A stretch of DNA of 42,378 nt from Fidelibacterota bacterium (GTDB lineage: Bacteria > Fidelibacterota > Fidelibacteria > Fidelibacterales > Fidelibacteraceae). The stretch spans positions 1 through 42,378 of the forward strand of contig JAQUPD010000019.1 of NCBI GenBank assembly GCA_028716785.1. Reading direction: 5' to 3'. Shown here one piece after another: positions 1 through 8,820 of this stretch; position 1 is the first letter of the stretch, and the number at the start of each line of letters is the position of its first letter. The notes beneath the pieces are model-generated. The model saw only the letters and a list, made by a program, of their open reading frames with translations. It was not told the DNA's origin and searched no databases. A program made the translations under genes and the position numbers.

Positions 1-428
1 TACTTTGGCAAACAGGTAAAAATAATTTTGATTGGGTAAAAAAGTCTTTAAAAACAACTGAAAATATTCATCTCAGACCTTTCATTGACGAGATGGGTAT
101 TGCGTATTCAGCGTCAGATTTTATTATTTGTCGGGCAGGTGCTCTTACTCTTGCAGAATTAGAATTTGTCAAGAAGCCTGCTATCCTTATCCCATTGCCC
201 TCTGCAGCAGCTAATCACCAATATTATAATACAAAAGCGTTTGAAAAAAGGAATATGGCTATTGTTATTACTGAAGATCAGTTTCCACAAGGAACTCTCG
301 ATAAAACTGTCCGACATCTCATCGAAAATCCTCATATTTTGGAAGAGATAAAAAATAATTTTCCTAAAAAAGTTTTAGATGGCGCTGAGATCATTGCAAA
401 AACAATTCTTGAGGACCTATCGTTGTGA
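1..428 (+). CDS. murG: UDP-N-acetylglucosamine--N-acetylmuramyl-(pentapeptide) pyrophosphoryl-undecaprenol GlcNAc transferase MurG, 3' part
   Basis: MurG adds GlcNAc to lipid I on the cytoplasmic face of the membrane, giving lipid II for peptidoglycan. Only the C-terminal 141 codons are present; the reading frame is open from base 3 and the gene begins before the window. The visible part is the C-terminal GT-B domain: it starts at LWQTGK, then has IHLRPFIDEM, followed by the family's UDP-GlcNAc-binding stretch YSASDFIICRAGALTLAEL, and later PLPSAAANHQYYNT, which matches the family's IP(Y/L)P-A--DHQ--NA motif. The stop codon overlaps the GTG start of murC in the sequence GTGA, so the two are translationally coupled. 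The order murG-murC-ftsQ-ftsA-ftsZ is the usual end of a division/cell-wall cluster. Identification is firm. Confidence 0.93.
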   Translation, partial: LWQTGKNNFDWVKKSLKTTENIHLRPFIDEMGIAYSASDFIICRAGALTLAELEFVKKPAILIPLPSAAANHQYYNTKAFEKRNMAIVITEDQFPQGTLDKTVRHLIENPHILEEIKNNFPKKVLDGAEIIAKTILEDLSL

Positions 429-1813
429 AAACACTTTTTGGACATCTGGAAAAAATTCACATCATTGGTATTGGTGGTATTGGGATGAGCAGCATCGCCG
501 AATTTCTCCATGCCCTGGGATTTAAACTCTCTGGCTCTGATATAGCTTTCTCTCCTATTACAGCCCATCTTCAAGCCATGGGGATTCGTGTTTCAATAGG
601 TCATGCCCCTCAGAACATTCAAGATGCTCAATTAATAGTCTATAGCAGTGCCGTAAAAGCAGATAATCCTGAACTCCTAGAAGCAATTAAACGAAAAATT
701 CCTGTCATTAAACGGCCAACGATGCTTCGGGAAATTGTAAAGCTGAAACATTTTTCTGTTGGTGTTGCAGGTACTCATGGAAAAACTAGCACATCCTCTA
801 TGCTTGTATCAGTCCTTACCGAAGCACATTGTGATCCCACAGCAATCATTGGAGGAATCGATAAAGTACACCATTCAAATTCACGGATTGGTAACACCCC
901 TTGGCTTGTCCTTGAAGCCGATGAATACGATCGAACCTTTTTATACCTTGAACCTGCCATGGGAATTGTTACCTCTATCGATTCAGATCATCTCGACATT
1001 TATAAGGATATCAACGATATAAAGGAAGCATTTCTTCAATTTTGTAATTGTATCCCCTTTTGGGGATGCCTCGTTGTGTGTTTGGACAATCCTCACATCC
1101 AGAAAATTCTTCCGGATATTTCATCCACTTGTCTTACATACGGATTTAATTCGGAAGCTGACTACATAATTACAGACTATACTTTTGAACACGGGGAGTC
1201 CCGTTTTTTTCTAACCTATCACAATAAAAAATCAGGTCCCTTTACGTTAACACTTCCCGGAAAGCACTTTGTCCAAAATGCAGCTGCTGTTGCAACCTTG
1301 GGATTATGGGCTGAGATAAACGTTTCTGATATTCAAAAGGGACTCAAGGCGTATCAAGGGGTAGAGCGCCGCTTTGATGTAAAGGGACATGTAGACAGCA
1401 TAACCTTTATCGATGATTATGCTCATCACCCAACTGAAATTCGTCAGACCCTGCGAGCAACTCGAGATCAATGGCCTGATCGAAAAGTCCTATCTATTTT
1501 TCAACCCCATCTTTATACGCGTACCCGGGATTTTGCCCAGGATTTTGCAGAAGCCCTTTCTGAAAGTGATGAGGTTATCGTTACTGATATTTATCCTGCC
1601 CGAGAAAAACCCTTACCCGGTATAAGTGGACGATTAATTGCCGATGCTATACAAAAACCTGTTTTTTATCTTGAGGATATTCAGGCATTGGAATCAATCC
1701 TTCTTCCTTTGCTCCAGCCCAACATGGTTGTTCTGGCAATGGGAGCTGGAAATCTTTCCTCCTATTTTGAGAAGTTTGTGCAAAAATTACTCCGGAAAGC
1801 TCATGACATATAA
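425..1813 (+). CDS. murC: UDP-N-acetylmuramate--L-alanine ligase MurC
   Basis: Cytoplasmic Mur ligase that joins L-alanine to UDP-MurNAc with ATP, the first step of stem-peptide synthesis. The 462-residue length is normal. Visible features: N-terminal Rossmann-like motif GIGGIGMSSIAEFL (about 15-28), ATP-binding P-loop GTHGKTST (116-123), the central EADEYDRTF segment, and in the C-terminal domain the motifs DDYAHHPTEI and FQPHLYTRTRDF. The start is GTG at 425, overlapping the murG stop by four bases (GTGA). The end overlaps the ftsQ start by 11 bases. No murB or ddl lies between murC and ftsQ, as it does in many bacteria. Function is certain from motifs. Confidence 0.97.
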   Translation: MKTLFGHLEKIHIIGIGGIGMSSIAEFLHALGFKLSGSDIAFSPITAHLQAMGIRVSIGHAPQNIQDAQLIVYSSAVKADNPELLEAIKRKIPVIKRPTMLREIVKLKHFSVGVAGTHGKTSTSSMLVSVLTEAHCDPTAIIGGIDKVHHSNSRIGNTPWLVLEADEYDRTFLYLEPAMGIVTSIDSDHLDIYKDINDIKEAFLQFCNCIPFWGCLVVCLDNPHIQKILPDISSTCLTYGFNSEADYIITDYTFEHGESRFFLTYHNKKSGPFTLTLPGKHFVQNAAAVATLGLWAEINVSDIQKGLKAYQGVERRFDVKGHVDSITFIDDYAHHPTEIRQTLRATRDQWPDRKVLSIFQPHLYTRTRDFAQDFAEALSESDEVIVTDIYPAREKPLPGISGRLIADAIQKPVFYLEDIQALESILLPLLQPNMVVLAMGAGNLSSYFEKFVQKLLRKAHDI

Positions 1814-2555
1814 AAACAAAAAAAACCTCAGAATTCCTTCTCTCATTCTTATAACAGGCCTTATTCTCCTTATGATGGCTTCTATTCTTTATGCTAAATA
1901 TCAAAATATTTTTAATCTGAATAAAATAATTGTTACCGGCAATTATGAACTCACTGAAGAAGAAATTATTTACTTATCTGGCGTATTGCTGGGTGAAGAT
2001 ATTTTATCTTTGTCTATCACTGATATTTCAGCTCGTTTGGAAAAAGAGCCCTACATTCGCCAGGCAGTTGTATATAAACGCCTTCCTGATCGACTGGTTA
2101 TAGAGATTCATGAGCGAACACCCATATTGCTTATGAAAATTAAAGAGAGCTATTCGGTTGATACGCAGGGAATTCTTTTACCAGCCCCTCGGAGTAAAGG
2201 AGATATCCCTCTGCTTACAGGAATTCCATCCCTTATCACAACAGATTTTGGAAATCCTGTCCACAATCCCCTTATTTTACAAGGCGTTGGCATTATAAGT
2301 CTGATACGGAAAAAATATCCGAAAATAAATCTTCTTATTCATGACCTTTCATGGGATGAAAAAGAGAAAACCTGGATTTTAATATCCGAAACAGGCTATC
2401 CAAAAATATATCTAGGAAATGCAGATCTAAAAAAGAAAATCCATATTCTTCATGCATTCATTGAACAAAAAGACCTTTCACCAAGCAAAATACAAGCCTA
2501 CGAAAAAATCGATCTCCGCTATGATAAACAAGTTATTGTCAAACCAAAAGGGTAA
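1803..2555 (+). CDS. ftsQ: Cell division protein FtsQ (POTRA domain)
   Basis: Bitopic inner-membrane divisome protein; with FtsB and FtsL it regulates septal peptidoglycan synthesis. Length is 250 residues from ATG 1803, which lies inside the murC 3' end; an open frame reaches further upstream but is overlapped by murC. A short basic N-terminus (KNKKNLR) is followed by one membrane segment (about 12-31), then a POTRA-type domain (about 38-108) beginning NKIIVTGNYELTEEEII and ending in KRLPDRLVIEIHERTPI, the most recognisable FtsQ stretch. The remainder is the extracytoplasmic beta domain. The call rests on the POTRA pattern, topology and position between murC and ftsA; FtsQ diverges strongly in sequence between phyla. 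Confidence 0.9.
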   Translation: MTYKNKKNLRIPSLILITGLILLMMASILYAKYQNIFNLNKIIVTGNYELTEEEIIYLSGVLLGEDILSLSITDISARLEKEPYIRQAVVYKRLPDRLVIEIHERTPILLMKIKESYSVDTQGILLPAPRSKGDIPLLTGIPSLITTDFGNPVHNPLILQGVGIISLIRKKYPKINLLIHDLSWDEKEKTWILISETGYPKIYLGNADLKKKIHILHAFIEQKDLSPSKIQAYEKIDLRYDKQVIVKPKG

Positions 2556-2559
2556 CCTT

Positions 2560-3825
2560 ATGTCTCATCCAATAATTACAACAGGACTTGATATTGGTAC
2601 AACAAAAATATGTGCTATGATCGGCCAATATGATCCTTACGAAAAAAAATATCAAATCTTGGGGATGGGGCAATCTTCCTCTCGAGGATTAAGACGTGGC
2701 GTTGTTATCGATATTGAAGAAATCAAGCAATCCATTATAAAAGCGATGGCAGAAGCAGAAAAACATGCGGGTGTCACGGTATCTTCTGTTTCTATTGGAA
2801 TTGCAGGTGACCACATTCGCAGCCTTGATTCTACATCAACTGTGGCTATTAGTCACAAAAACAATAGTTCTGATGCCTCTTCTCCTGTTGATGAAAGTGA
2901 TATCAATCATGCGTTAGAATCTGTAAAAAATATCAATCTTGGGGTCGATCGTGAAATCATTCATGTTATTCCTCAGGAATTTATTGTAGATGATCAATTG
3001 GGAGTAAAAAATCCTCTTCAAATGTCTGGGTCCCGACTTACCGTTAATGCTCATATTGTTACTGCTGCCATTAATAACGTGAAAAATCTTGTCCGCAGTG
3101 TTCAATCGACAGGTTTGAATGTAGAAAATATTGTCTTAGAACCTCTTGCTTCGTCAAGGGCAATTTTGTCAGAAGATCAAAAAGAGTTAGGTGTTGCCCT
3201 TGTGGATATTGGCGGCGGTACAACAGATATTACCGTGTTTAAAGATGGTTTTGTTAAACATACCGAAGTTATTGGTTATGGAGGATCCATTATTACTAAA
3301 GACATTGCGTCAATCCTTCAAACATCATTTCAAGAGGCAGAGCGCATCAAAAAATCTTATGCTTGGGCATCTTGTGAACTTGCTGAGAAGGCAGGCATTG
3401 AAAATATCACAGTCACTTCCCTGAGTAACAACAAAGAAATCCAACTAAATTCCTATCAATTATCTCAGTATGTTGAAGCGCGAATGGAAGAAATTCTTCT
3501 CATGATTCGAGATAAAATCAGTCAATATATCAATATAAAAACGCTTCATGCGGGGATTGTTTTTACGGGTGGCGGTTCTCAGTTAAAAGGATTATGTCAA
3601 GTAAGTGAAAAAATATTTCATGTCCCTGCCCAAATTGGATATCCTATTCGCTTACCTGGCCTTGAAACCACTGAATATAGCCCAGAATATTCCACTGTTA
3701 TTGGGTTATTATATTGCAATAATGATAAAAAAAGCAATTTAATCCTTACTCGAAAAGACAGTGATTCAACGGTATGGGGAAAATTAAAAAAATTGCTTTC
3801 AGAAATAGCAAAAAACTTATTTTAA
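2560..3825 (+). CDS. ftsA: Cell division protein FtsA (actin-like ATPase)
   Basis: Actin-fold ATPase that tethers FtsZ filaments to the inner membrane and recruits the divisome. 421 residues from ATG 2560; this start is chosen because AAAAGG lies seven to eight bases upstream (2546-2552) and the protein then begins like other FtsA proteins, although the frame is open further upstream. Phosphate-1 motif DIGTTK (11-16), second phosphate motif VDIGGGTTD (215-223) and adenosine-region FTGGGSQLKG near residue 335-345 are visible. The last 15 residues, GKLKKLLSEIAKNLF, form a plausible amphipathic membrane-targeting helix, as in known FtsA. It sits four bases after ftsQ and 15 bases before ftsZ. 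Confidence 0.96.
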   Translation: MSHPIITTGLDIGTTKICAMIGQYDPYEKKYQILGMGQSSSRGLRRGVVIDIEEIKQSIIKAMAEAEKHAGVTVSSVSIGIAGDHIRSLDSTSTVAISHKNNSSDASSPVDESDINHALESVKNINLGVDREIIHVIPQEFIVDDQLGVKNPLQMSGSRLTVNAHIVTAAINNVKNLVRSVQSTGLNVENIVLEPLASSRAILSEDQKELGVALVDIGGGTTDITVFKDGFVKHTEVIGYGGSIITKDIASILQTSFQEAERIKKSYAWASCELAEKAGIENITVTSLSNNKEIQLNSYQLSQYVEARMEEILLMIRDKISQYINIKTLHAGIVFTGGGSQLKGLCQVSEKIFHVPAQIGYPIRLPGLETTEYSPEYSTVIGLLYCNNDKKSNLILTRKDSDSTVWGKLKKLLSEIAKNLF

Positions 3826-3840
3826 GCCCGAGGAGTTGTT

Positions 3841-5061
3841 ATGTTAATTACATACGATGAAAGCCTTGATCAAAGCGCAAAAATTAAAGTCGTTGGGGTT
3901 GGTGGTGCCGGAGGAAATGCCATTAACCGGATGATCCAAAATCAATTAAAGGGGGTTGAATTTATTGCTATAAATACCGATGCCCAAGCCCTGAATGCAA
4001 ATTTGGCAGACGTAAAATTGCAAATAGGTCGTAAATACACCCGAGGTTTGGGAGCAGGAGCAATTGCAGAAACAGGGCGTAAAGCTGCAGAAGAAAGCAA
4101 AGATACGATTGCAAAAGTTTTAGAGGGAGTTGATTTAGTTTTTATTACAGCTGGAATGGGCGGAGGCACGGGAACAGGTGCTTCACCAATTATTGCTGAA
4201 ATAGCCCGAAATCTCGGTGCTCTTACCGTGGGTATCGTTACAAAACCGTTTCTATTTGAAGGTCCCACCCGGATGAAACATGCCCAAGAAGGAATAATTG
4301 AGCTAAAAAAATACGTAGATACATTGATCGTTATTAAAAATCAAAAACTCCTTGAAATTGTTAATTCCGAAACAGGCATTGAAGAAGCACTTTTAACGGC
4401 AGATTCTATTTTAAATCAAGCAACAAGTGGTATCTCAGATTTGATAACCAAAACCGGAATTATCAATCTCGACTTTGCCGATATTAAAACCGTGGTGAAA
4501 GATATGGGGGATGCTGTTGTTGGAACTGCTGAAGCAAGTGGACCCTCACGTGCTGTGATGGCTGCTTCTATGGCCATTTCGAGTCCCCTCCTTGATAATG
4601 TAAGCATTAAAGGCGCTAAAGGAATTTTGATCAACTTTACAGGCGGCCCAGATATGAAACTCTCTGAAATTCATGAAGCCGCAGAAATTATCCACCAGGA
4701 AGCCGGTGAAGATACAAATACAAATATTATATTCGGGGTGATTGTGGATGAAACTTTTTCTGATAAAATCCGAGTAACCGTTATTGCCACTGGATTCAAT
4801 AAAGAAAACCAACCAGAAAGCCCAGAGCTTTCACACACTGAATCGCCAAAACCAAAACACTATCCCCAAGAAAATAACCAAACCACCTTTATTCTCTCCG
4901 ATCAATCAGAGAAAAATAATGATAAGAAACACGTCGTTGCCACCTCCACCCTTGAAAATCAAGAAAAACTCTTTACAGACTTTTCTACGCCTGATCTCGA
5001 CGACTTTGAAACGCCAGCATGGATTAGAAAGTATAAGAATAAATCAAACATTTACCCCTAA
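3841..5061 (+). CDS. ftsZ: Cell division GTPase FtsZ
   Basis: Tubulin-like GTPase forming the Z ring at midcell. 406 residues. The N-terminal GTP-binding domain shows GVGGAGGNAINRMI (19-32) and the tubulin signature GGGTGTG (107-113), then NSETG and the T7-loop region (NLDFADIKTVV) that completes the GTPase site of the next subunit. After about residue 318 there is a polar, low-complexity linker, and the C-terminus carries DDFETPAWIRKYKN, the short conserved peptide that binds FtsA and other partners. GAGGAG a few bases before ATG 3841 is a good ribosome site. It is the last gene of the plus-strand cluster and is followed by a strong terminator. Confidence 0.98.
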   Translation: MLITYDESLDQSAKIKVVGVGGAGGNAINRMIQNQLKGVEFIAINTDAQALNANLADVKLQIGRKYTRGLGAGAIAETGRKAAEESKDTIAKVLEGVDLVFITAGMGGGTGTGASPIIAEIARNLGALTVGIVTKPFLFEGPTRMKHAQEGIIELKKYVDTLIVIKNQKLLEIVNSETGIEEALLTADSILNQATSGISDLITKTGIINLDFADIKTVVKDMGDAVVGTAEASGPSRAVMAASMAISSPLLDNVSIKGAKGILINFTGGPDMKLSEIHEAAEIIHQEAGEDTNTNIIFGVIVDETFSDKIRVTVIATGFNKENQPESPELSHTESPKPKHYPQENNQTTFILSDQSEKNNDKKHVVATSTLENQEKLFTDFSTPDLDDFETPAWIRKYKNKSNIYP

Positions 5062-5090
5062 GATCCATAACTGCAGAGAACTCTCACCTC

Positions 5091-5123
5091 AACAAAAAAG
5101 GCTCGTAACGAGCCTTTTTTGTT
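5091..5123. terminator. Bidirectional intrinsic terminator between ftsZ and rpmB
   Basis: Perfect 15-base inverted repeat with a TAA loop (5106-5108). The GC-rich core GGCTCG/CGAGCC is flanked by an A run on the left and a T run on the right, so it has the stem plus U tract needed on both strands. It lies between the convergent ftsZ (+) and rpmB (-) genes and should end both transcripts. Confidence 0.9.
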
Positions 5124-5143
5124 GATAAACTCTTTTCCCAATG

Positions 5144-5335
5144 CTAAATAACTTTTTTTACACGATTTGATTTAATACACGCAGTACATACTTTTAAACG
5201 CTTTACACTGCCGTTTTGCTCAACACGAATTTTTTGCAAATTAGGCTCCCAGCGACGACGTGTTTTATTATGGGCATGACTCACATTATTCCCGTATACC
5301 GGCCTTTTACCACAGATATCACATACTTTAGACAT
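5144..5335 (-). CDS. rpmB: 50S ribosomal protein L28
   Basis: Structural protein of the large ribosomal subunit. 63 residues from ATG 5335, chosen over an in-frame TTG two codons upstream because GGAG lies seven bases before the ATG. The protein begins [24 protein letters not shown], matching the family start, and has two CxxC pairs (CDIC near residue 5 and CTAC near residue 52), the zinc-ribbon form of L28. The central [16 protein letters not shown] stretch is the basic rRNA-contact region. It is read convergently toward ftsZ and not together with rpmG, which is often its neighbour. Confidence 0.96.
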   Translation of the reverse strand: MSKVCDICGKRPVYGNNVSHAHNKTRRRWEPNLQKIRVEQNGSVKRLKVCTACIKSNRVKKVI

Positions 5336-5389
5336 ATTCAATCTCCATCTTATTTTAGAATAGTAATTTTATTATTAAAAATCATTAAA

Positions 5390-6334
5390 TCAAGAAGATT
5401 TCTCATTTTCTTTCATAAATATTTGAGGAGTAAGGGACATTTCTACTTTTTTGCACCACGCGCGGACAATTTGCAAATCTCTCATGCACTGTTCAGGATT
5501 TGTTTCATAACGGGCAAATTTTACCAGGTCGCTGAATTGTAAAAGGTTTGTTATTTCATCCGTCCAAATGTGAGAAAGTTCATTTTTTAAAAGCGGAATT
5601 AAGTCAGCTGTTGGTAAATCAGAAAGATGGAGAAAAAATGTCCGCTCAAGATAGTGTTTCAAAATCGTTGTAAGGTCTCCATAAAATGCTTTCCATGCTT
5701 TCTTTTGGGGATAAGACTTTTTTTCAAGGGCATCCAGGCTTTGAATTGCCTCTTTATAGGGAGATGTTATGGCATTTTTCTCTTGCCGGGAAGAAAGAAT
5801 TGCCCTTTTTCGAAAGAACCCAAAGAAAATAACTAAAATAAGAAGGGTAGCAAGAATAAGTAAAAGTATTTTTTGTTTTCGCGTGAAAACAGAAATAGGG
5901 AGAGGCTTATAGATATCAGGTGGGGTTTCAAGGGTAGAGAGGGTCGATAAAAGGGTTATGGGAACTGCATCGCTTTCTAAAATGAAGGGATCTTTTTTTT
6001 CTGGTAACATGTTTTCGTGATGAATAGTAAACGCAACGGGGGGAATAACATGAGTCCCTGTATCAAGAGCAGTAAGAGTTAAGGTATAGATACGGGTGTA
6101 TGTTTTATTATCCACGTGAATATCGGAGGATTGAGAGAGCAGTTTAAAATTGGCTAAGGATCTTTCAAAAGGTGGCGCAGTAATCCTGACTTTTTCCGGT
6201 AATGTAATACGATAGGTAACCGTAAAAATATCCCCAATATAACCACTATCGGGTTCTACTGTTGTTGTGATGGCTTGGGCAAATAAACCAGGAATGAATG
6301 CGAAAAATAAAAATATTTTCAGAAATTTTTTCAA
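5390..6334 (-). CDS. BatD-like membrane protein of a MoxR/DUF58 operon
   Basis: Predicted exported protein of 314 residues anchored by one internal membrane helix. It starts at TTG 6334 within TTGA, overlapping the stop of the DUF58 gene; no early in-frame ATG exists. Residues 1-20 form a signal peptide (MKKFLKIFLFFAFIPGLFAQ). Residues 25-125 look like a beta-rich extracytoplasmic domain of the BatD/oxygen-tolerance type, starting TVEPDSGYIGD and closing with a PPVAFTIHHEN strand. A hydrophobic helix follows (about 155-172) and then a cytoplasmic helical tail (about 185-314). In Bacteroides-type bat operons such proteins accompany MoxR and vWA proteins, with no settled biochemical role. Assignment is by context and architecture; sequence recognition is moderate. 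Confidence 0.7.
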   Translation of the reverse strand: MKKFLKIFLFFAFIPGLFAQAITTTVEPDSGYIGDIFTVTYRITLPEKVRITAPPFERSLANFKLLSQSSDIHVDNKTYTRIYTLTLTALDTGTHVIPPVAFTIHHENMLPEKKDPFILESDAVPITLLSTLSTLETPPDIYKPLPISVFTRKQKILLLILATLLILVIFFGFFRKRAILSSRQEKNAITSPYKEAIQSLDALEKKSYPQKKAWKAFYGDLTTILKHYLERTFFLHLSDLPTADLIPLLKNELSHIWTDEITNLLQFSDLVKFARYETNPEQCMRDLQIVRAWCKKVEMSLTPQIFMKENEKSS

Positions 6335-7209
6335 TGAGACAATTTCCCCCTCATTCTAAAAAAATTTGCAAGGGGTTCAAGGTAAGATTGGTCAGTATGG
6401 AGGGTTATCAAATCGGCCTTAGCATTTTTTGCCATTTTCTCAAGGTTTTGTGATCGTTCTGCAAAGGCCAGGGTGTAATTTTCTCGTAGAGTTTTATCTG
6501 ATGTATCAACAACTAAAGTTTCTCCAGTTTCTGCATCAGAAAAGGTTAGTAACCCAAGGTTGGGTAATGAGCGGTCAAGAGGATCAACCACGTGGAGAAG
6601 AATAACATCATGTTTATTGGCCAAAGGTTTTAGAGATTGATTAAAGGTTGTCTCATAAAAATCACTGACCACAAAAATGACACTCTTTTTTCGTGCCACG
6701 TTAAAAAGATATTCCAAGGAACCATTGATATCCGTTTTCCCAGCCTTTTTTTCTCCAAAAAGAATCTCGCGGATTACCCGCATAGCATTAGATTTTCCTT
6801 TGCGAGGAGGGATATATTTTTCAATCTGATCGGTAAAACTTACCATTCCCACTTTATCCCCATTACGAATTGCTGAAAAAGAGAGTACACTGCACACTTC
6901 AGCCGCCAGTTCACTTTTAAATTGCTCAGCCGTACCAAAATGTGTTGACGAAGAGATATCCACAGCAAAATAAACCGTTAATTCTCTTTCTTCATGCATG
7001 AGTCGAACATAAGGATGGGAAAAACGAGCAGTAATATTCCAATCAATTTGTCGGATATCATCACCAATTTGGTATTCACGGACTTCCGAAAATTCCATCC
7101 CTTGTCCACGAAAAACCGATTTATACTCACCAGCAAAAACTTCATTAACCGTCCGGCGAGTTTGAATCTCAATTTGTCTAACTTTTTTTAATATTTCACT
7201 TGATAACAT
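6331..7209 (-). CDS. DUF58 / von Willebrand factor A-type protein
   Basis: Soluble protein of 292 residues, the standard partner of MoxR AAA+ ATPases. The DUF58 hallmark REYQIGDDIRQIDWNITAR is at about 44-62, followed by the start of a vWA-like fold with the metal-site motif DISSS (from D84). The later VIFVVSDFYET resembles another vWA strand with an acidic metal ligand. In characterised MoxR systems these proteins bind a metal-dependent target that the ATPase remodels, but no substrate is known here. ATG 7209 lies three bases after the MoxR stop, and the 3' end overlaps the BatD-like gene by four bases, so the three are surely co-translated. Confidence 0.88.
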   Translation of the reverse strand: MLSSEILKKVRQIEIQTRRTVNEVFAGEYKSVFRGQGMEFSEVREYQIGDDIRQIDWNITARFSHPYVRLMHEERELTVYFAVDISSSTHFGTAEQFKSELAAEVCSVLSFSAIRNGDKVGMVSFTDQIEKYIPPRKGKSNAMRVIREILFGEKKAGKTDINGSLEYLFNVARKKSVIFVVSDFYETTFNQSLKPLANKHDVILLHVVDPLDRSLPNLGLLTFSDAETGETLVVDTSDKTLRENYTLAFAERSQNLEKMAKNAKADLITLHTDQSYLEPLANFFRMRGKLSH

Positions 7210-7212
7210 ATA

Positions 7213-8223
7213 TCAGGGGACAGGAATAACTTCAAAGATATTTTGGATCATATCTTCTACAGTAATTTCTTCGGCTTCAGCCTCAAAAGAGGGAATTATA
7301 CGATGGCGTAAAACATCGGCACCCAATTCTTGAATATCTTCCGGAATTACATAGCCTCGATGGTCCAGAAAAGCATTTGCTTTAGCTGCATTTACAAGGT
7401 TTATAGAAGCCCGGGGGGATGCTCCAAAATCGATAAGTGGTTTTAACGAATCCAAACCATACGTTTCGGGATATCTTGTTGCAAAAACAATGTCCGTTAC
7501 ATAGTGGTGAATTTTTTCATCCACATAAATACTCCGAACAATTTCTTTTGCCTGAAGAATGTGATATGGAGTAACCACAGCTTTCACTTCTTTAGGGAGT
7601 TCAGAACCTGTCATTAACGCAAGAATTTTAAGTTCTTCCTCTTTTGAAGGATAATCTACCTTAATTTTCAACATAAACCGGTCAACCTGAGCTTCAGGCA
7701 AGGGATATGTTCCCTCTTGTTCAATGGGATTTTGCGTTGCTAAAACCAAAAAGGGCTCTTCCAATTTATACGTATGATCACCAATGGTTACCTGACGTTC
7801 TTGCATGGCTTCAAGGAGGGCAGATTGCACCTTTGCTGGTGAACGATTAATTTCATCAGCAAGAATAATATTAGCAAAGATGGGACCTTTTTTTACTTCA
7901 AATCCTGACGATTTTTGATTATATATTAAGGTACCTATCAAATCAGCAGGCAACAGATCGGGAGTAAATTGAATTCGGTGAAAAAGGGTATTAATTGTTT
8001 TAGCTAAAGAATTCACTGTCAGGGTTTTTGCAAGTCCTGGCACACCTTCCAAAAGAATATGTCCATCTGCCAAGAGTCCTGTTAACAACCGACGAATCAT
8101 TTTATCCTGACCTACAATAACTTTTCGTAATTCAGACAGGATATTTTCAATAAATTCACTTTCTTTTTGAATGCGTTTATTAAGCACTTGAAGGTTAAAA
8201 TCCATCTTATTTTTCAGTGGCAT
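7213..8223 (-). CDS. MoxR-family AAA+ ATPase
   Basis: Chaperone-like AAA+ ATPase of 336 residues. Walker A GVPGLAKT (60-67) has the alanine before lysine that is typical of the MoxR family. Walker B is IILADE (D123, E124), followed by INRSPAKVQSALLEAMQE; sensor 1 is the LATQNPIEQEGTYPLPEAQ region and the arginine-finger area RFMLK follows. The C-terminal lid domain has FGASPRASINL, the family sensor 2. It is the first gene of a MoxR-DUF58-BatD-like unit. The listed ATG (8223) overlaps the upstream lipoprotein gene by 17 bases; ATG 8205, just after that gene's stop, is an alternative. Neither has a clear ribosome site. Confidence 0.93.
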   Translation of the reverse strand: MPLKNKMDFNLQVLNKRIQKESEFIENILSELRKVIVGQDKMIRRLLTGLLADGHILLEGVPGLAKTLTVNSLAKTINTLFHRIQFTPDLLPADLIGTLIYNQKSSGFEVKKGPIFANIILADEINRSPAKVQSALLEAMQERQVTIGDHTYKLEEPFLVLATQNPIEQEGTYPLPEAQVDRFMLKIKVDYPSKEEELKILALMTGSELPKEVKAVVTPYHILQAKEIVRSIYVDEKIHHYVTDIVFATRYPETYGLDSLKPLIDFGASPRASINLVNAAKANAFLDHRGYVIPEDIQELGADVLRHRIIPSFEAEAEEITVEDMIQNIFEVIPVP

Positions 8224-8737
8224 TTTGTAAAATTATAGGTTTTTCAGGATTGTTCTCATTAAGAATAGTTTTTAATTGAGGAATACTTTCAAGGGGTTTC
8301 CCCAAATTTTCAATTTCAAATGTTACAGCCATTCGTAATTCATGATCGGGATACGTATCTAAAAAATCTTCATAAACTTTTTTAGCCTCATCAAGACGAT
8401 CTGTATTATTTGCAAGAAGAAAACCTGCCATAAACTTCGCCTTTGCCCCATATTCTGTTTTTTCGTAACCATCTGCCGTATTTAGAAATGCCTTTATGGC
8501 ATCATCAATATTTTGTCGCCTGTTCATGTGGATTTCAGCAATTCGATAAGAAGTTTCTGCTGCTTTTGGATGATCTGGATATTTTTTTACAAATGTTTCA
8601 TAGTCTTTAACAGCTTCATCAAATTTGTTTTGGGTAAGGTTTACTTCAGCATCTTCAAGTATTTGTTCCGGACTCCGATGGTCGCAGGAAGCAGCAAACA
8701 GCAGTAAAAGCATCAATAGTGGTAATATTTTTCTCAT
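8207..8737 (-). CDS. TPR lipoprotein, BamD/YbgF-like
   Basis: Predicted outer- or inner-membrane lipoprotein of 176 residues. The start is ATG 8737, chosen over ATG 8755 because GAGG lies seven bases upstream and the signal peptide then begins with MRKILPLL. The lipobox LLFAASC ends at Cys 18 or so, followed by DHRSPEQ. The rest consists of three to four tetratricopeptide-type helical pairs, with the repeated motif FDEAVKDYETFVKKYPDHPKA, as in BamD or YbgF. It lies between tamA and moxR. It could be the TPR member of a Bat operon, BamD, or an unrelated TPR lipoprotein; at about 176 residues it is shorter than typical BamD (around 240), so I leave it without a symbol. Confidence 0.75.
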   Translation of the reverse strand: MRKILPLLMLLLLFAASCDHRSPEQILEDAEVNLTQNKFDEAVKDYETFVKKYPDHPKAAETSYRIAEIHMNRRQNIDDAIKAFLNTADGYEKTEYGAKAKFMAGFLLANNTDRLDEAKKVYEDFLDTYPDHELRMAVTFEIENLGKPLESIPQLKTILNENNPEKPIILQNATEK

Positions 8738-8820
8738 AATTTTCCTCTCGATCATGTTATAGTTTGAACATCTTCGTTTTATAGTTAAGCCTCAAGCAAA
8801 TGTTCCAAATATTAAAGAAA

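Noticed and set aside
1638-1802. Upstream extension of the ftsQ frame
   Set aside because: It lies entirely inside murC in another frame; ATG 1803 gives a normal FtsQ with membrane helix and POTRA domain.
2452-2559. Upstream extension of the ftsA frame, including ATG 2521
   Set aside because: It overlaps ftsQ coding sequence; ATG 2560 has a ribosome site and a family-like N-terminus.
3942-4268. Minus-strand open frame of 108 codons inside ftsZ
   Set aside because: Antisense shadow of a strongly conserved gene; no recognisable protein features.
8738-8820. Promoter before the TPR lipoprotein gene
   Set aside because: TATAAA and TATAAC hexamers occur, but no -35 at correct spacing; AT-rich background explains them.
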